Positions 43,577 through 58,823 of a stretch of DNA of 64,000 bases are shown in pieces. Numbering within the stretch: the stretch's first letter is position 1; every line of letters starts with the position of its first letter. The notes under the pieces were generated by a model. It was not told the DNA's origin, did no database searches, and saw only the letters and a list, made by a program, of their open reading frames with translations. Location of the stretch: the NCBI RefSeq assembly GCF_004310295.1, contig NZ_SISB01000005.1:62001-126000 (forward strand), read 5' to 3'. Made by a program: the position numbers and the translations under genes. The stretch is from Pseudomonas sp. BGI-2. Its GTDB lineage: Bacteria; Pseudomonadota; Gammaproteobacteria; Pseudomonadales; Pseudomonadaceae.

Positions 43577-43580
43577 GGTC

Positions 43581-45998
<2,418 letters not shown>

Positions 45999-46006
<8 letters not shown>

Positions 46007-47069
46007 GGGCCACCTCCAGACAGGTATCGACCACGTTACGGGTTGCATCGGGTTTGGCCAGGCGGCGTGCCGCGGTGGCCATGTCGTTGAGTCGTTGTGG
46101 TTGCATCAGGACCTCTGTCAGGCGTGCGGCAAGATCCGCTGCGCCAGTCGTTCTTTGCGGCATCAGGAAGGCAGCGCCTTCACGGGCCAAATAATCGGCA
46201 TTGCGGGTCTGGTGATCGTCGATCGCGTGGGGCAAAGGCACCAGCATCGAGGGCAGACCGGCGGCAGCCAGTTCACTGATGGTCAATGCGCCTGCGCGGC
46301 ACACCACCAGGTCGGCCCAGCCATAGGCTTGGGCCATGTCTTTGATGAAAGGCTGCACTTGCGCCTCGACGCCAGCCGCGCGGTAGCGCTCTGCAGTCAC
46401 TTCATCGTGGTTTTTGCCGGCCTGATGAAACACTTCCGGGCGCAGGTCGGGGGCGACTTGCGACAGGGCTTCAGGCAGCAACTTGTTCAACGGCTCTGCG
46501 CCCAGGCTTCCGCCCAGGATCAGCAAACGCGCCTTGCGACCCGCCAGGGCGGGGCGCTGTGTTTCGAGGAACAGCTCGGTGCGCACCGGGTTACCGGTGG
46601 TCCGACGGCTGTCCGACAGGGTAAAGGTGTCGGGGAACGCTTCACAGACTCGGGCGGCCAACGGCACCAGCAACCGATTGGCGGTACCGGCCACGGCGTT
46701 CTGCTCATGAACGATCACTGGCACGCCGGCCAGTTTGGCTGCAACGCCGCCAGGACCGGTCACATAACCACCGAAGCCGACCACGCACACCGGCCGCAGC
46801 TGACGAATGATCGCCCGCGCCTGCCAGACAGATTTGAGCAACATGAACGGGGCCTTGAGCAGGGACAATTTGCCCTTGCCGCGCAACCCGCTGGCATTGA
46901 TCCGATGCAGCTCGATCCCGGCCATCGGCACCAGCTCGTTCTCGATCCCGCGCGGCGTTCCGAGCCAGTGCACGGTGTAACCGCGGGCCTGGAATTCGCG
47001 AGCACAGGCCAGCGCCGGGAACACGTGGCCACCGGTGCCGCCCGCCATGATCAAGACGTTAGCGCCCAT
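45999..47069 (-). CDS. murG: MurG, lipid II-forming GlcNAc transferase
   Basis: 356 residues from ATG 47069. N-terminal glycine loop [19 protein letters not shown], then [19 protein letters not shown] near residue 95 and [14 protein letters not shown] near residue 124. [20 protein letters not shown] opens the nucleotide-sugar half near residue 185, with [19 protein letters not shown] near residue 263 at the UDP-GlcNAc site. It transfers GlcNAc onto lipid I to give lipid II on the inner face of the membrane. Its start overlaps the ftsW end. Confidence 0.97.
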
Positions 47070-48276
47070 GATTCGACTCCTCGGCGAAGTCGCTCTCATG
47101 GAACTCCATCTCTTCGCTACCCAGGTGGGTTCGACTCTCCCACTCGATGCGCAATAACAAGCCGAGACAGGCACCGCAGATCACCAACGAACTGCCGCCA
47201 TAACTGAGGAAAGGCAAGGTCAGGCCTTTGGTCGGCAGCAGGCCGACGTTCACCCCGATGTTGATCAGGAACTGGCCGATCCACAGGAACGACAGGCCGT
47301 ACGCGATGTAGGCGGCGAAGAACTGCTTGGCCTTCTCGGCCCAATAACCGATGTACATGCCACGCACACACACGAAGACGAACAGCGCGACCGTGCACAA
47401 GGAACCTATGGCCCCCAGTTCTTCGGCCAGGACCGAGAACACGAAGTCAGTGTGAGCTTCCGGCAGGTAGAACTGCTTCTGCACGCTGTTGCCCAGGCCA
47501 ACGCCCAGCCACTCGCCGCGACCAAACGCGATCAATGCCTGAGACAACTGATACCCGGCACCGAACTGGTCAGCCCACGGATCGGCAAAGTTGGTCAGGC
47601 GCGCCATTCGATACGGCTGCACTTGAATCAACAACACCACGGCCCCGACCGCGAGGACCACCATCAAGGAAAAACGGAACAGCCCGACCCCGCCGAGGAA
47701 CAGCATCGCCGCCGCGGCGCCCATCATTACAACGGTGGCGCCGAAGTCCGGCTCCATCAGCAACAGACCGGCCATGGGCAGCAGAACGATGAACGGCTTG
47801 AAGAAGCCCATCCAGCTTTCGCGCACTTCTTTCTGGCGACGCACCAGATAACCGGCGAGGTAGATCACCACGAACACCTTGGCGATCTCGGAAGGCTGGA
47901 CGTTAAAGAAACTGAAGCCGATCCAGCGCATCGAACCGTTCACTTCACGGCCGATCCCCGGGATGATCACCATCACCAGCAAACCGAACGCGCCAATCAG
48001 CATCAGCCAGCCCAGACGTTGCCAGGTGGCGATCGGAATCATCATGGTGACGATGCAGGCACCCAGGCCCAGCACGATGTAGATCAGGTGGCGAATCATG
48101 TAGTACAGGGCACTGCCCGACTGCACGGCCCCCACTTCGGTCGAGGCCGATGCAATCATGACCAGCCCGAGGCCGATCAAGGCCAGGCAACCGGCGAGCA
48201 TCGGGAAGTCGAGGTCGATCCCGCGCCCGGTGATGATCGGCGACGGATAGGGCTTGATGATATTCAGCAGGCTCAT
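47059..48276 (-). CDS. ftsW: FtsW, septal peptidoglycan polymerase (SEDS)
   Basis: 405 residues from ATG 48276 (GAGGA 6 bases upstream), about ten membrane segments. SEDS features are GREVNGSMRWIGFSFFNVQP near residue 124, EIAKVFVVIYLAGYLVRRQ, and EAHTDFVFSVLAEELGAIGS near residue 277 with the catalytic aspartate region of SEDS polymerases. GLTLPFLSYGGSSL is the normal C-terminal motif. It polymerises lipid II at the septum with FtsI. The start overlaps the murD stop by 4 bases. Confidence 0.97.
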   Translation of the reverse strand: MSLLNIIKPYPSPIITGRGIDLDFPMLAGCLALIGLGLVMIASASTEVGAVQSGSALYYMIRHLIYIVLGLGACIVTMMIPIATWQRLGWLMLIGAFGLLVMVIIPGIGREVNGSMRWIGFSFFNVQPSEIAKVFVVIYLAGYLVRRQKEVRESWMGFFKPFIVLLPMAGLLLMEPDFGATVVMMGAAAAMLFLGGVGLFRFSLMVVLAVGAVVLLIQVQPYRMARLTNFADPWADQFGAGYQLSQALIAFGRGEWLGVGLGNSVQKQFYLPEAHTDFVFSVLAEELGAIGSLCTVALFVFVCVRGMYIGYWAEKAKQFFAAYIAYGLSFLWIGQFLINIGVNVGLLPTKGLTLPFLSYGGSSLVICGACLGLLLRIEWESRTHLGSEEMEFHESDFAEESNHGR

Positions 48277-49619
48277 GCCAGTTCCTCCACGGCGCGGACG
48301 AACTGATGACCACGGTCTTCGTAATTCTTGAACATGTCGAAACTGGCGCAGGCTGGCGACAGCAGCACGACGTCGCCCGGTTGCGCAACGGCGCGGCACT
48401 GCTCGACGGCTTCGATCAGCGAAACGGCGCGAATCAGCGGCACGGCATCGCCAATGGCCTCACCGATCTTGTCGGAGTCGCGCCCCATCAGGATCACGGC
48501 GCGGCAGTTGGCCGCCACCGGATCACGCAGATCATTGAACTCGGCGCCCTTGCCATCGCCACCGGCGATCAGCACGACCTTGCCGTCGATGTCCGCGCCC
48601 AGCCCTTCGATGGCCGCCAGTGCGGCGCCGACGTTGGTGGCCTTGGAATCGTTGTAGTAGCCCACGCCATCCAGGTCACGGACCCATTGGCAGCGATGAT
48701 CGAGGCCAGCGAAGGTGCGCAGGCTCGAGAGCATGGCGTCGAACGGCAGGCCGACGGCGTGGCCCAGCGCCAAAGCCGCCAGGGCGTTGGACTGGTTGTG
48801 GGCGCCACGAATTTTCAACTCGCGCACCGGCATCAGGTTCTGGAATTCGAAGGCGAGGTATTTCTCGCCGTCTTCTTCGCGGATACCGAAAGCCTTGAAA
48901 TCAGGTTTGCTCAAACCGAAGGTCCAGCACGGCTGGCCCTCGCCCATCAGCGGACGGCTCAGGGCGTCCTGACGGTTGACCACAAACTGCTTCGCACCAC
49001 GGAAGATCCGATGCTTGGCCAGGTGATAGGCCGGCAGACCGCTGTAACGGTCCATGTGGTCTTCGCTGACGTTGAGCACGGTTGCCACTTCGGCGTTGAG
49101 TTGATCGGTGGTTTCGAGCTGGAAGCTCGACAGCTCCATCACGTACAACTCGACGTCATCGCTGAGCAAATCCAGCGCCGGCGTACCGAGGTTGCCACCG
49201 ACGGCGACACGCTTGCCGGCCGCCGCAGCCATCTCGCCGACCAGGGTGGTGACGGTGCTTTTTGCGTTGGAACCGCTGATGGCGACGATCGGCGCCTTCG
49301 CGTTACGCGCAAACAACTCGATGTCGCCGGACAATTTCACGCCACGGGCAGCGGCAGCCTGCAGGGCCGGGGTCGCCAGCGCCAGGCCGGGGCTCACGTA
49401 GAGCTCGTCGGCACGGCACAGGAACTCGACGTCCAGCTCGCCACAACGCACTTCCACGTGCGGATAGTCACGCTTGAGCGTGGCCAGTTCCGGTGGATTG
49501 TCCCGCGTATCGGCCACAGCAAACGACGTGCCCCGGTTCGCCAGGAAGCGAACCAGGGACATGCCGCTCTTGCCGAGGCCGACAACGATGCGGAAGTGGT
49601 CAGAAGCGATCAGAGACAC
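48273..49619 (-). CDS. murD: UDP-N-acetylmuramoylalanine-D-glutamate ligase
   Basis: 448 residues. VVGLGKSGMSLVRFLANRG opens the UDP-binding domain; the P-loop is AISGSNAKSTVTTLVGEMA near residue 114, with SNAKST in place of the more usual TNGKT/S; VLNVSEDHMDRYSGLPAY near residue 180 and YNDSKATNVGAALAAIEGL near residue 318 are Mur ligase signatures. It adds D-glutamate to UDP-MurNAc-L-alanine. The P-loop variant is, as far as I know, usual in pseudomonads. The start lies 5 bases beyond the end of mraY. Confidence 0.96.
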   Translation of the reverse strand: MSLIASDHFRIVVGLGKSGMSLVRFLANRGTSFAVADTRDNPPELATLKRDYPHVEVRCGELDVEFLCRADELYVSPGLALATPALQAAAARGVKLSGDIELFARNAKAPIVAISGSNAKSTVTTLVGEMAAAAGKRVAVGGNLGTPALDLLSDDVELYVMELSSFQLETTDQLNAEVATVLNVSEDHMDRYSGLPAYHLAKHRIFRGAKQFVVNRQDALSRPLMGEGQPCWTFGLSKPDFKAFGIREEDGEKYLAFEFQNLMPVRELKIRGAHNQSNALAALALGHAVGLPFDAMLSSLRTFAGLDHRCQWVRDLDGVGYYNDSKATNVGAALAAIEGLGADIDGKVVLIAGGDGKGAEFNDLRDPVAANCRAVILMGRDSDKIGEAIGDAVPLIRAVSLIEAVEQCRAVAQPGDVVLLSPACASFDMFKNYEDRGHQFVRAVEELA

Positions 49620-49624
49620 TCGTT

Positions 49625-50707
49625 CTACCTCAGCTTCAGGGTGGCAAGGCCGACCAATACGAGAATCACGGTGATGATCCAGAAACGGACGATCACGCGC
49701 GGCTCGGGCCAGCCCTTGAGTTCAAAGTGGTGGTGAATCGGTGCCATGCGGAACACACGGCGACCGGTCAGCTTGAAAGACGCAACCTGGATAACGACGG
49801 ACAGGGTCTCCATCACAAACACGCCGCCCATGATGAACAGGACGATTTCCTGACGGACGATCACCGCGATGGTGCCCAGGGCCGCGCCCAGCGCCAGTGC
49901 GCCGACGTCGCCCATGAAGACTTGTGCCGGGTAGGTGTTGAACCAGAGGAATCCGAGGCCCGCACCGATCAAGGCACCGCAGAACACGATCAATTCACCG
50001 GCGCCCGGTACATAGGGGATCAGCAGGTATTCAGCGAATTTCACGTTACCCGACAGGTAGCAGAAAATCCCCAGCCCGCCGCCGACCATCACCGTCGGCA
50101 TGATCGCCAGACCGTCGAGGCCGTCGGTCAGGTTGACCGCGTTGCTCGAGCCGACAATCACGAAATAGGTCAGGACCACGAAGCCTATGCCCAGCGGAAT
50201 GCTGTAGTCCTTGAGCATCGGCAGGATCAGGGTGGTTTCCACCGGCGTCGCAGCGGTCATATACAGAAAGATCGCCGCGCCCAGGCCGAACACCGACTGC
50301 CAGAAATATTTCCAGCGGCTTGGCAAGCCACGGGAGTTCTTCTCGATGACTTTGCGGTAGTCGTCGACCCAGCCGATAGCGCCGAACAGCAACGTCACCA
50401 GCAACACGGTCCAGACATAGCGGTTGCTCAGGTCAGCCCAGAGCAAGGTGCTGACACCGATGGACGACAGAATCAGTGCGCCGCCCATGGTCGGGGTGCC
50501 CGACTTGGACAGGTGCGATTGTGGACCGTCGTTACGAACGGATTGACCGATCTGACGGTTCTGCAACGTGCGGATCATCCACGGGCCAAAGCACAGCGAC
50601 AAAACCAGCGCGGTCAGCACACCGAGGATCCCGCGCAGGGTCAGGTACTGAAAGACCGCGAAGCCTTTGTAGAACTGTTGCAGATACTCCGCTAGCAGCA
50701 GCAGCAT
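49625..50707 (-). CDS. mraY: Phospho-N-acetylmuramoyl-pentapeptide transferase
   Basis: 360 residues from ATG 50707, whose first base overlaps the murF stop. About ten membrane segments. [20 protein letters not shown] near residue 75, [27 protein letters not shown] near residue 190 with catalytic aspartates, and [13 protein letters not shown] near residue 266 are MraY signatures; [18 protein letters not shown] near residue 322 completes the HHH motif. It makes lipid I from UDP-MurNAc-pentapeptide and undecaprenyl phosphate. Confidence 0.97.
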   Translation of the reverse strand: MLLLLAEYLQQFYKGFAVFQYLTLRGILGVLTALVLSLCFGPWMIRTLQNRQIGQSVRNDGPQSHLSKSGTPTMGGALILSSIGVSTLLWADLSNRYVWTVLLVTLLFGAIGWVDDYRKVIEKNSRGLPSRWKYFWQSVFGLGAAIFLYMTAATPVETTLILPMLKDYSIPLGIGFVVLTYFVIVGSSNAVNLTDGLDGLAIMPTVMVGGGLGIFCYLSGNVKFAEYLLIPYVPGAGELIVFCGALIGAGLGFLWFNTYPAQVFMGDVGALALGAALGTIAVIVRQEIVLFIMGGVFVMETLSVVIQVASFKLTGRRVFRMAPIHHHFELKGWPEPRVIVRFWIITVILVLVGLATLKLR

Positions 50708-52074
50708 TAATGTTTCTCCAGGCTGGACCCGCACAAAGCGGCGACGATGTTTTCCATCGCAGCGCTGCGCGAGCCCTTGATCAAAATGGTGGTGTTTGTG
50801 TCTTGCTCGGCGCCCAGGGCCTTGATCAGCTCAGCTTGAGTGCTGAAGTGAAAGGCCTGGGGACCGAAAGCGTTCACGGCGTGAGCCATCAGTGGCCCGA
50901 CGGCGTAAAGCGCAGAAACCTTGCCACGGGCGTACTCGCCCACATCGCGGTGGCCCTGCTCCGCCCAATCGCCCAGTTCGCCGATATCTCCGAGCACCAG
51001 AACGGTGCGGCCGGAAAAGCCGGCGAGTATATCAACGGCGGCGCACATGGAGGTGGGGTTCGCGTTGTACGTGTCATCGATCACGCGCATGCCATTGGTG
51101 GCCAGTTGCGCGACGGTACGACCCTTGACCGGTTGCACTGCGCCGAGCCCGGTGGCGATGCCGAACAGCGACACGCCCAAGGCATGGGCGGCAGCGGCGG
51201 CGGCCAAGGCATTGGCGACGTTATGGGTGCCGAGCAGGTTCAATTGAACCCGCTCCACACCTTCAGGACTGTGCAGGTTGAAGGCCGGGCAACCGCGCGC
51301 ATCGCGATCCAGATCGCTGGCGTAGAAGTCAGCGCTGACATTGCTCAAGGCGAATGTCAGGACTTTGCGACCGGCCGCGCGGGTCTTCCAGATGTCGAAC
51401 GCCTTGTCGTCAAGGTTGAGCACGGCGACGCCATCGGCATCCAGCCCTTCAATGATCTCGCCCTTGGCTTCAACGATTTTTTCCGGCCCGCCAAACTCGC
51501 CGACGTGGGCGGTCCCGGCGTTGTTGAGCACGGCCACATGTGGCTTGGTCATGCCGACGGTGTAGGCAATTTCGCCCAGACGCGAAGCACCGAGTTCGAT
51601 CACGGCGGCGGTGTGTTCCGGCGCGAGTTCGAGCAGGGTCAGCGGCACGCCGAGGTCGTTGTTCAAGTTGCCACGGGTCGCCAGTACCGGACCGCGCGTA
51701 CGCAGGATGCTGGCGAGCATTTCCTTGACCGTGGTTTTACCGCTGGAACCGGTGATCGCCGCAACAGGGTTGGTAAACGCAGCACGGTTCATCGCCCCCA
51801 GTTGGCCCAACGCCTCGCGAGTGTCCTTAACCAGCAATTGCGGCAGCGCGCTGTCGGCGACTTCGCGCTCGACCAACGCACCGACGGCGCCTTTACTGGC
51901 CACATCGTTCAAGTAATCGTGACCATCGAAACGCGGGCCGGTCAGCGCAATAAAGAGCTGGCCTGGCTTGATCGCGCGGCTGTCGATGCTGACGCCATCG
52001 AACGTGGCATCGGCCGCGATCAATCGTGCATTCAGTGCGCCGGTCAGCTCGCTCAGTTTCAAGGCTTTAAGCAT
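50707..52074 (-). CDS. murF: UDP-MurNAc-tripeptide-D-alanyl-D-alanine ligase
   Basis: 455 residues. P-loop [20 protein letters not shown] near residue 108, with [19 protein letters not shown] and [17 protein letters not shown] following, [17 protein letters not shown] near residue 178, and [18 protein letters not shown] near residue 335. It joins D-Ala-D-Ala to the muramyl tripeptide in the last soluble step. The start overlaps the murE stop by 8 bases. Confidence 0.96.
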   Translation of the reverse strand: MLKALKLSELTGALNARLIAADATFDGVSIDSRAIKPGQLFIALTGPRFDGHDYLNDVASKGAVGALVEREVADSALPQLLVKDTREALGQLGAMNRAAFTNPVAAITGSSGKTTVKEMLASILRTRGPVLATRGNLNNDLGVPLTLLELAPEHTAAVIELGASRLGEIAYTVGMTKPHVAVLNNAGTAHVGEFGGPEKIVEAKGEIIEGLDADGVAVLNLDDKAFDIWKTRAAGRKVLTFALSNVSADFYASDLDRDARGCPAFNLHSPEGVERVQLNLLGTHNVANALAAAAAAHALGVSLFGIATGLGAVQPVKGRTVAQLATNGMRVIDDTYNANPTSMCAAVDILAGFSGRTVLVLGDIGELGDWAEQGHRDVGEYARGKVSALYAVGPLMAHAVNAFGPQAFHFSTQAELIKALGAEQDTNTTILIKGSRSAAMENIVAALCGSSLEKH

Positions 52075-53529
52075 GAGTCACCTCCCACGCGGTCAAGGCG
52101 TGATCGGCCTCGACCAGATCGGAGAAGTCATGACGCTCGCCGTTGATTTCCTGATAGTCCTCGTGACCTTTACCGGCCAGGACAATCACGTCATCCGCCG
52201 AGGCGCTGGCGATCAACTGGGCAATCGCCTGGCCACGGCCAGCGACGAAGGTGACTTTATCCACAGCGGTGAAGCCGGCGCGGATGTCATCGAAAATGAC
52301 TGCCGGGTCTTCGGTACGCGGATTGTCATCGGTCACCAGCACACCGTCGGCCAGACGCTCGACCACTTCCGCCATCAGCGGACGCTTGCCACGATCACGA
52401 TCACCGCCGCAGCCGAACAGGCACAACAAACGGCCTTTGGCGTGCGGACGCAGGGCCATCAATACTTTTTCCAGCGCATCCGGGGTGTGGGCGTAATCGA
52501 CCACCACCAGCGGTTGAGTGCCGCCGCCCAGACGCTGCATGCGACCGGCCGGGCCTTCGAGTTTCGGCAGGACCTTGAGGATTTCGTCCAGCGCGTAGTC
52601 CAGGCCAAGCAAGGCGCCGACCGCGGCCAGCACGTTGCTCAGATTGAAACGACCGAGCAAGGTGCTGCGCAAATGATGCTCGCCCTGGGGCGTGACCAGC
52701 GTGGCGCGCACGCCTTCGTCGTTGAACTGCGCTTCACGGCAATAGAGGTAGGCGCTCGAGTCTTCAAGGCTGTAGGTGATCAGGCGCGACTCACGCTTGT
52801 CCGCAGCCAGTTGGCGGCCGAACTCGTCGTCGAGATTGATCACCCGGCACTTCAAATCGTTCCAGGCAAACAGTTTGGCCTTGGCTTCGCCGTAGGCTTG
52901 CATGGTGCCGTGGTAATCCAGGTGATCGCGTGACAGGTTGGTCATCACCGCCACATCAAACGCCAGCGCAGTCACGCGGCCTTGATCCAGACCGTGGGAA
53001 GACACTTCCATGGCAACAGCCTTGGCACCGGCCTTTTTCAGGTCAGCCAAGGTCGCTTGCACGGCGATCGGGTTCGGCGTGGTGTGCAGGCCGCTTTCCA
53101 GCGCGCCGTAGAAACCGGTGCCCAGGGTGCCGACAATGCCGCAGTGTTGGCCGAGCAGGTCCAAGGCTTGCGCGACCAATTGCGTCACGCTGGTTTTGCC
53201 GTTGGTGCCGGTTACGCCAACCAGGTTCAGGTGCCGGCTCGGGTCGCCATAAAAGCGACCGGCGATGTCCGACAGCTGCGCCGCCAGGCCTTTGACCGGA
53301 ATCAGCGGCACGTCAGTGATCGGCAACACGGTAGCGCCTTCCACTTCATACGCCACGGCGGAAGCACCGCGTTGCAAGGCATCGGCGATGTGCGCGCGGC
53401 CGTCGTACTTGCCGCCAGGAACGGCGAGAAACAGATCGCCAGCGCGCACGTTGCGGCTGTCCAGGGTCAGTTCGCGGATCAACAGATCGCGGCCGGCGTG
53501 GGCAAAAATCTTGTTCAGGCTCAGAGACA

Positions 53530-53530
<1 letters not shown>
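52067..53530 (-). CDS. murE: UDP-MurNAc-L-Ala-D-Glu-2,6-diaminopimelate ligase
   Basis: 487 residues. P-loop GVTGTNGKTSVTQLVAQAL near residue 107, MTNLSRDHLDYHGTMQAYG near residue 191, and TDDNPRTEDPAVIFDDI near residue 402. The DNPR motif marks meso-diaminopimelate as the substrate and not lysine, as in Gram-negatives. It adds this residue to the growing peptide. It overlaps the ftsI end by 1 base. Confidence 0.97.
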
Positions 53531-55558
<2,028 letters not shown>

Positions 55559-55562
<4 letters not shown>

Positions 55563-56506
55563 CGCAGCTTCTCCGCGACGCGCATGACGGCGCTGCGGGA
55601 ACGTGGGTTGGCTTTGAGTTCGGCCTCGGAGGCGGACTGCGCTTTGCCATGGATTTTGATGATCGGTTCGAAAGCGACGTGACGGACCGGCAGGTTGCGC
55701 GGCAGGTTGTCGGCTTCGCCTTTCACCAGTTTGCGCATGAACAGTTTGACGATACGGTCTTCCAGCGAATGGAAGCTGATGACGACCAGGCGGCCGCCCA
55801 CTTCCAGGCAGTCCAGCGCGGCTTCGAGGCCGGCTTCCAGATCGCCCAGTTCGTTGTTGACGTGAATGCGCAGCCCCTGGAACGCACGGGTGGCAGGGTT
55901 CTTGCCCTTTTCCCATGCCGGGTTGGCGACTTTCAGGACTTCAGCCAGATCGGCCGTGCGCTCGAACGGCTTGATGTCGCGGCGCTCGGCCACGGCACGG
56001 GCCATGCGGCCGGAGAAACGTTCTTCGCCGTATTCCTTGAACACCCGGGCGATTTCTTCCGCCGGTGCGGTGTTGACGAATTCGGCAGCGCTGATCCCGC
56101 GGGACGGGTCCATACGCATGTCCAGCGGGCCATCATTGAGGAAGCTGAAGCCGCGTTCAGGGTCGTCGAGCTGTGGCGAAGACACGCCCAAGTCGAGCAA
56201 AACGCCACTGACCTTGCCATGCAGGCCGCGCTCGGCCACTTCCGAACCGAGCTCGGCAAAGCTGCGTTGCACAACGACAAAGCGGCCGTCTTCGGCCGCT
56301 AGCGTTTGCCCGGTGGCAATCGCTTGAGGATCTTTGTCGAATCCGAGGACCCGACCTTCGGGACCGAGCTGGCTCAAGATCAACCGACTGTGCCCGCCGC
56401 GCCCGAACGTACCGTCCAGATAGCAGCCATCAGGACGTACGGCGAGAGCCTCCACGGCTTCGTCAAGCAGTACGGTGATGTGGTTAAAGCCGCTATCAAT
56501 AGTCAC
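55559..56506 (-). CDS. rsmH: 16S rRNA (cytosine(1402)-N(4))-methyltransferase
   Basis: 315 residues. The SAM motif [17 protein letters not shown] near residue 28 is followed by [20 protein letters not shown] near residue 99 and [20 protein letters not shown], then [18 protein letters not shown] near residue 238. RsmH methylates N4 of C1402 in 16S rRNA; RsmI, encoded at 57743, adds the 2'-O-methyl to the same nucleotide. The start overlaps the mraZ stop by 4 bases. Confidence 0.97.
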
Positions 56507-56958
56507 AGGATCAAATCACGCAGTTCATCAGGCATGGCGCCCGGTTGTTGAATAGCAGCCAGGTCAGCGGCAGAAACCGCGTCCCAGGCATCCTCGTCCC
56601 ACAATTGGAACTTGTTCAGTTGGCCTACCAACATCGCGCGCTTATCCAACTTGGCATATTCACGAAGACGCGGTGGAACCAGAAAACGACCACTGCCATC
56701 GAGCTCGAGGTCGACGGCATTACCAATCAGTAAACGTTGCAGGCGGCGGTTCTCTTCGCGAAGCGAAGGCAGTGCGCGCAGTTTGGTTTCGATAATTTCC
56801 CACTCATCGAGGGGGTAAACACACAAACACGGATCAACGGCATCAATTGTGACGATCAACTGACCGGAACTACGCGAAACGAGCTCGTCACGGTACCGGC
56901 TCGGCATGGCGAGACGGCCCTTTGCGTCGAGACTGATAGCGTTAGCTCCGCGAAACAC
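56503..56958 (-). CDS. mraZ: Transcriptional regulator MraZ
   Basis: 151 residues with a GTG start at 56958. Two SpoVT-AbrB-like domains: [20 protein letters not shown] at the N-terminus and [20 protein letters not shown] near residue 79, each with the D-x-x-G-R motif. MraZ binds short tandem repeats at its own promoter and represses the dcw cluster. Three phased AAGTGG repeats lie at 57001-57026. As the first gene of the cluster it is the natural site for control of all 16 genes. Confidence 0.97.
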   Translation of the reverse strand: MFRGANAISLDAKGRLAMPSRYRDELVSRSSGQLIVTIDAVDPCLCVYPLDEWEIIETKLRALPSLREENRRLQRLLIGNAVDLELDGSGRFLVPPRLREYAKLDKRAMLVGQLNKFQLWDEDAWDAVSAADLAAIQQPGAMPDELRDLIL

Positions 56959-57000
56959 GTCAGCGTTTCTCCAAATATTAGCGTTTTACGCTTAAAAAAC

Positions 57001-57026
57001 CCACTTCATGCCACTTTCCGCCACTT
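57001..57026 (-). promoter_or_regulatory. Three MraZ boxes
   Basis: Minus strand AAGTGG occurs three times at exact 10-base steps (plus strand CCACTT at 57001, 57011 and 57021). This is the layout of MraZ-binding repeats (TGGGN or AAAGTGKN with 5- to 10-base phase in other species). They overlap the predicted transcript start just after the -10 element, so MraZ bound here would block the promoter. Confidence 0.85.
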
Positions 57027-57032
57027 GTGCAC

Positions 57033-57062
57033 ACTATAGGAATGCGGCCACCGCACCGTCAA
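57033..57062 (-). promoter_or_regulatory. Sigma-70 promoter of the dcw cluster
   Basis: On the minus strand TTGACG (57062-57057) and TATAGT (57038-57033) with 18 bases between. The predicted start is near 57026, about 68 bases upstream of the mraZ GTG, at the edge of the MraZ boxes. Confidence 0.75.
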
Positions 57063-57312
57063 GGCGCGGATTAAAGGAAAAGCCTTACAGAACTGAGATT
57101 TAGGAGGGTAAACGGAGGGGTAACGACAATCTGGCAGATGAATCTGTCCAATAACTTGAATCAGCACAGAAGGCTGCGTTCGAAAGTTAAAGTAATTTGT
57201 TAAGAGTAAGATTTTTTCGGTATTACGAAAGTGTTCTGGCAACGATTCTGGAAGGAGGGAAAAGACTACTACCAGCGCCCTGCTCAATGATTAAAGCAGG
57301 GAGGGAAAAAAG

Positions 57313-57666
57313 GTGGAGAGTCGATCTGTAAGCCGGGTTCTGTCTTGAACAGTCATTCGTCTACGATGGCCATCACTGGACATCTTTAGCAACCTACCCG
57401 GTCCCAGCGCGGGCCACGCCTTGGGACCCTATTTGGTCTTGCTCCAAGTGGGGTTTACCTAGCCACGAACTGTTGCCAGACGTGCGGTGCGCTCTTACCG
57501 CACCTTTTCACCCTTACCGGCGCCGAAGCGCTTAGGCGGTTATTTTCTGTGGCACTTTCCGTAGGCTCACGCCTCCCAGGCATTACCTGGCACTTCGCCC
57601 TATGGAGCCCGGACTTTCCTCCCCCCCCTAATTTTCATAGAGGGCAGCGACTGTCCAATCGACTCT
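57313..57666 (-). ncRNA. rnpB: RNase P RNA (M1 RNA, class A)
   Basis: Read on the minus strand from AGAGTCGATTGGACAG (57666), with the conserved blocks GGAGGAAAGTCCGGGCTCC, GGGTAAGGGTGAAAAGGTGC-like P7-P10 region, TAGATGACGACAGG-type region diverged, and the 3' ACAGAACCCGGCTTACAGAT that pairs with the 5' strand. Length about 354. It processes tRNA 5' ends with RnpA. It lies between rsmI and mraZ, both also on the minus strand. Confidence 0.93.
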
Positions 57667-57742
57667 CCGCCGCGAAGGTTAACGGCAGAGCGGCCGAAGA
57701 ACAAGCGCTAAACGCCCCAAGCCACTCCTGCGCGTCGGTTTT

Positions 57743-58648
57743 TTACTCGCCCTTCTGTTTATCCAGCGCAACCTGATAGAGCACATTCTTGCGCTCACCG
57801 GTAATTTGCGCCGCCAATGCCGCTGCGCGCTTGAGCGGCATCTCTTCAAGCAACAGATTGAGGATGCGCATGGCTTCGCTGCTGACCGCGTCCTCGGTCT
57901 CGGGTGCCGACCAGCCTGCCACCAACACCACGCACTCGCCGCGCTGCTGATTGCTGTCCGACTCGACGAACTCGCGCAACTCGGCCAACGGCAAACCTTT
58001 AAGGGTTTCGAAGGTTTTGGTCAGTTCACGCGCCAGCAACGCCGGACGCTCGGGACCGAACACCAGCTCCATGTCTTGCAGGCACTCAAGGATGCGATGT
58101 GGCGCTTCATAGAAAATCAATGTGCGCGGTTCTTCCTTGACCAGCTCCAGACGAGCACGCCGACCCACAGCCTTGGCTGGCAAGAAGCCTTCGAAAATGA
58201 AGCGGTCCGACGGCAGGCCCGCCGCCGACAACGCCGCGATCAATGCACAGGCCCCCGGAACCGGCACCACATTGATCCCCGCGGCACGGGCCTGACGGAC
58301 CAAGTGATAACCCGGATCGGAAATCAGCGGCGTGCCGGCATCGGAGATCAACGCCACGTCGTCGCCCGCCAACAAACGGGTGATAAAGCGGCTGCCTTCA
58401 TCTCGCTCGTTATGTTCATGACAGGCTGCCAGCGGCGTGGGAATGCCGAAATGCTGCATCAAGCGCTGGGAGTGACGAGTGTCTTCGGCGGCGATCAACG
58501 CGACGTCGCGCAGGATCTTCAGCGCACGCGCACTGATGTCGTCCAGGTTGCCGATGGGCGTCGCCACCACATAAAGCGAGCCAGCAGCGGAATTCAAAGC
58601 ACCTGGAGCAGTCAAAGCGCACACCTCATGATCGGTAAAAGGCGACAT
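57743..58648 (-). CDS. rsmI: 16S rRNA (cytidine(1402)-2'-O)-methyltransferase
   Basis: 301 residues if the ATG at 58648 is used; alternative starts GTG 58624 or TTG about 58615 would shorten it to the usual N-terminus before AAGSLYVVATPIGNLDDIS. Tetrapyrrole methylase fold: VVATPIGNLDDISARALKIL, then AAEDTRHSQRLMQHF near residue 54, LISDAGTPLISDPGYHLVR near residue 99 and VPGACALIAALSAAGLPSD near residue 132. It adds the 2'-O-methyl at C1402 of 16S rRNA, beside the base modified by RsmH. Divergent from lpoA. Confidence 0.93.
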   Translation of the reverse strand: MSPFTDHEVCALTAPGALNSAAGSLYVVATPIGNLDDISARALKILRDVALIAAEDTRHSQRLMQHFGIPTPLAACHEHNERDEGSRFITRLLAGDDVALISDAGTPLISDPGYHLVRQARAAGINVVPVPGACALIAALSAAGLPSDRFIFEGFLPAKAVGRRARLELVKEEPRTLIFYEAPHRILECLQDMELVFGPERPALLARELTKTFETLKGLPLAELREFVESDSNQQRGECVVLVAGWSAPETEDAVSSEAMRILNLLLEEMPLKRAAALAAQITGERKNVLYQVALDKQKGE

Positions 58649-58823
58649 TGTAGCGCGTAGCGGCGCTTGCGATCGCCCTGCCCGCCTCGGGTTTTTCAGG
58701 CGTTTGTGCAGCGCGGCAACATTTGCACGAGCTAAATTGATCGATTCACGCCAGTAACATCGCGCCCCGGCCAGCGCTTGGGTACAATTCCACGCTAATT
58801 TGATCGAGTATCAGGAACACTAC

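Noticed and set aside
57549..57776. Plus-strand 75-codon frame opposite rnpB
   Set aside because: It is antisense to the conserved RNase P RNA and has no protein resemblance.
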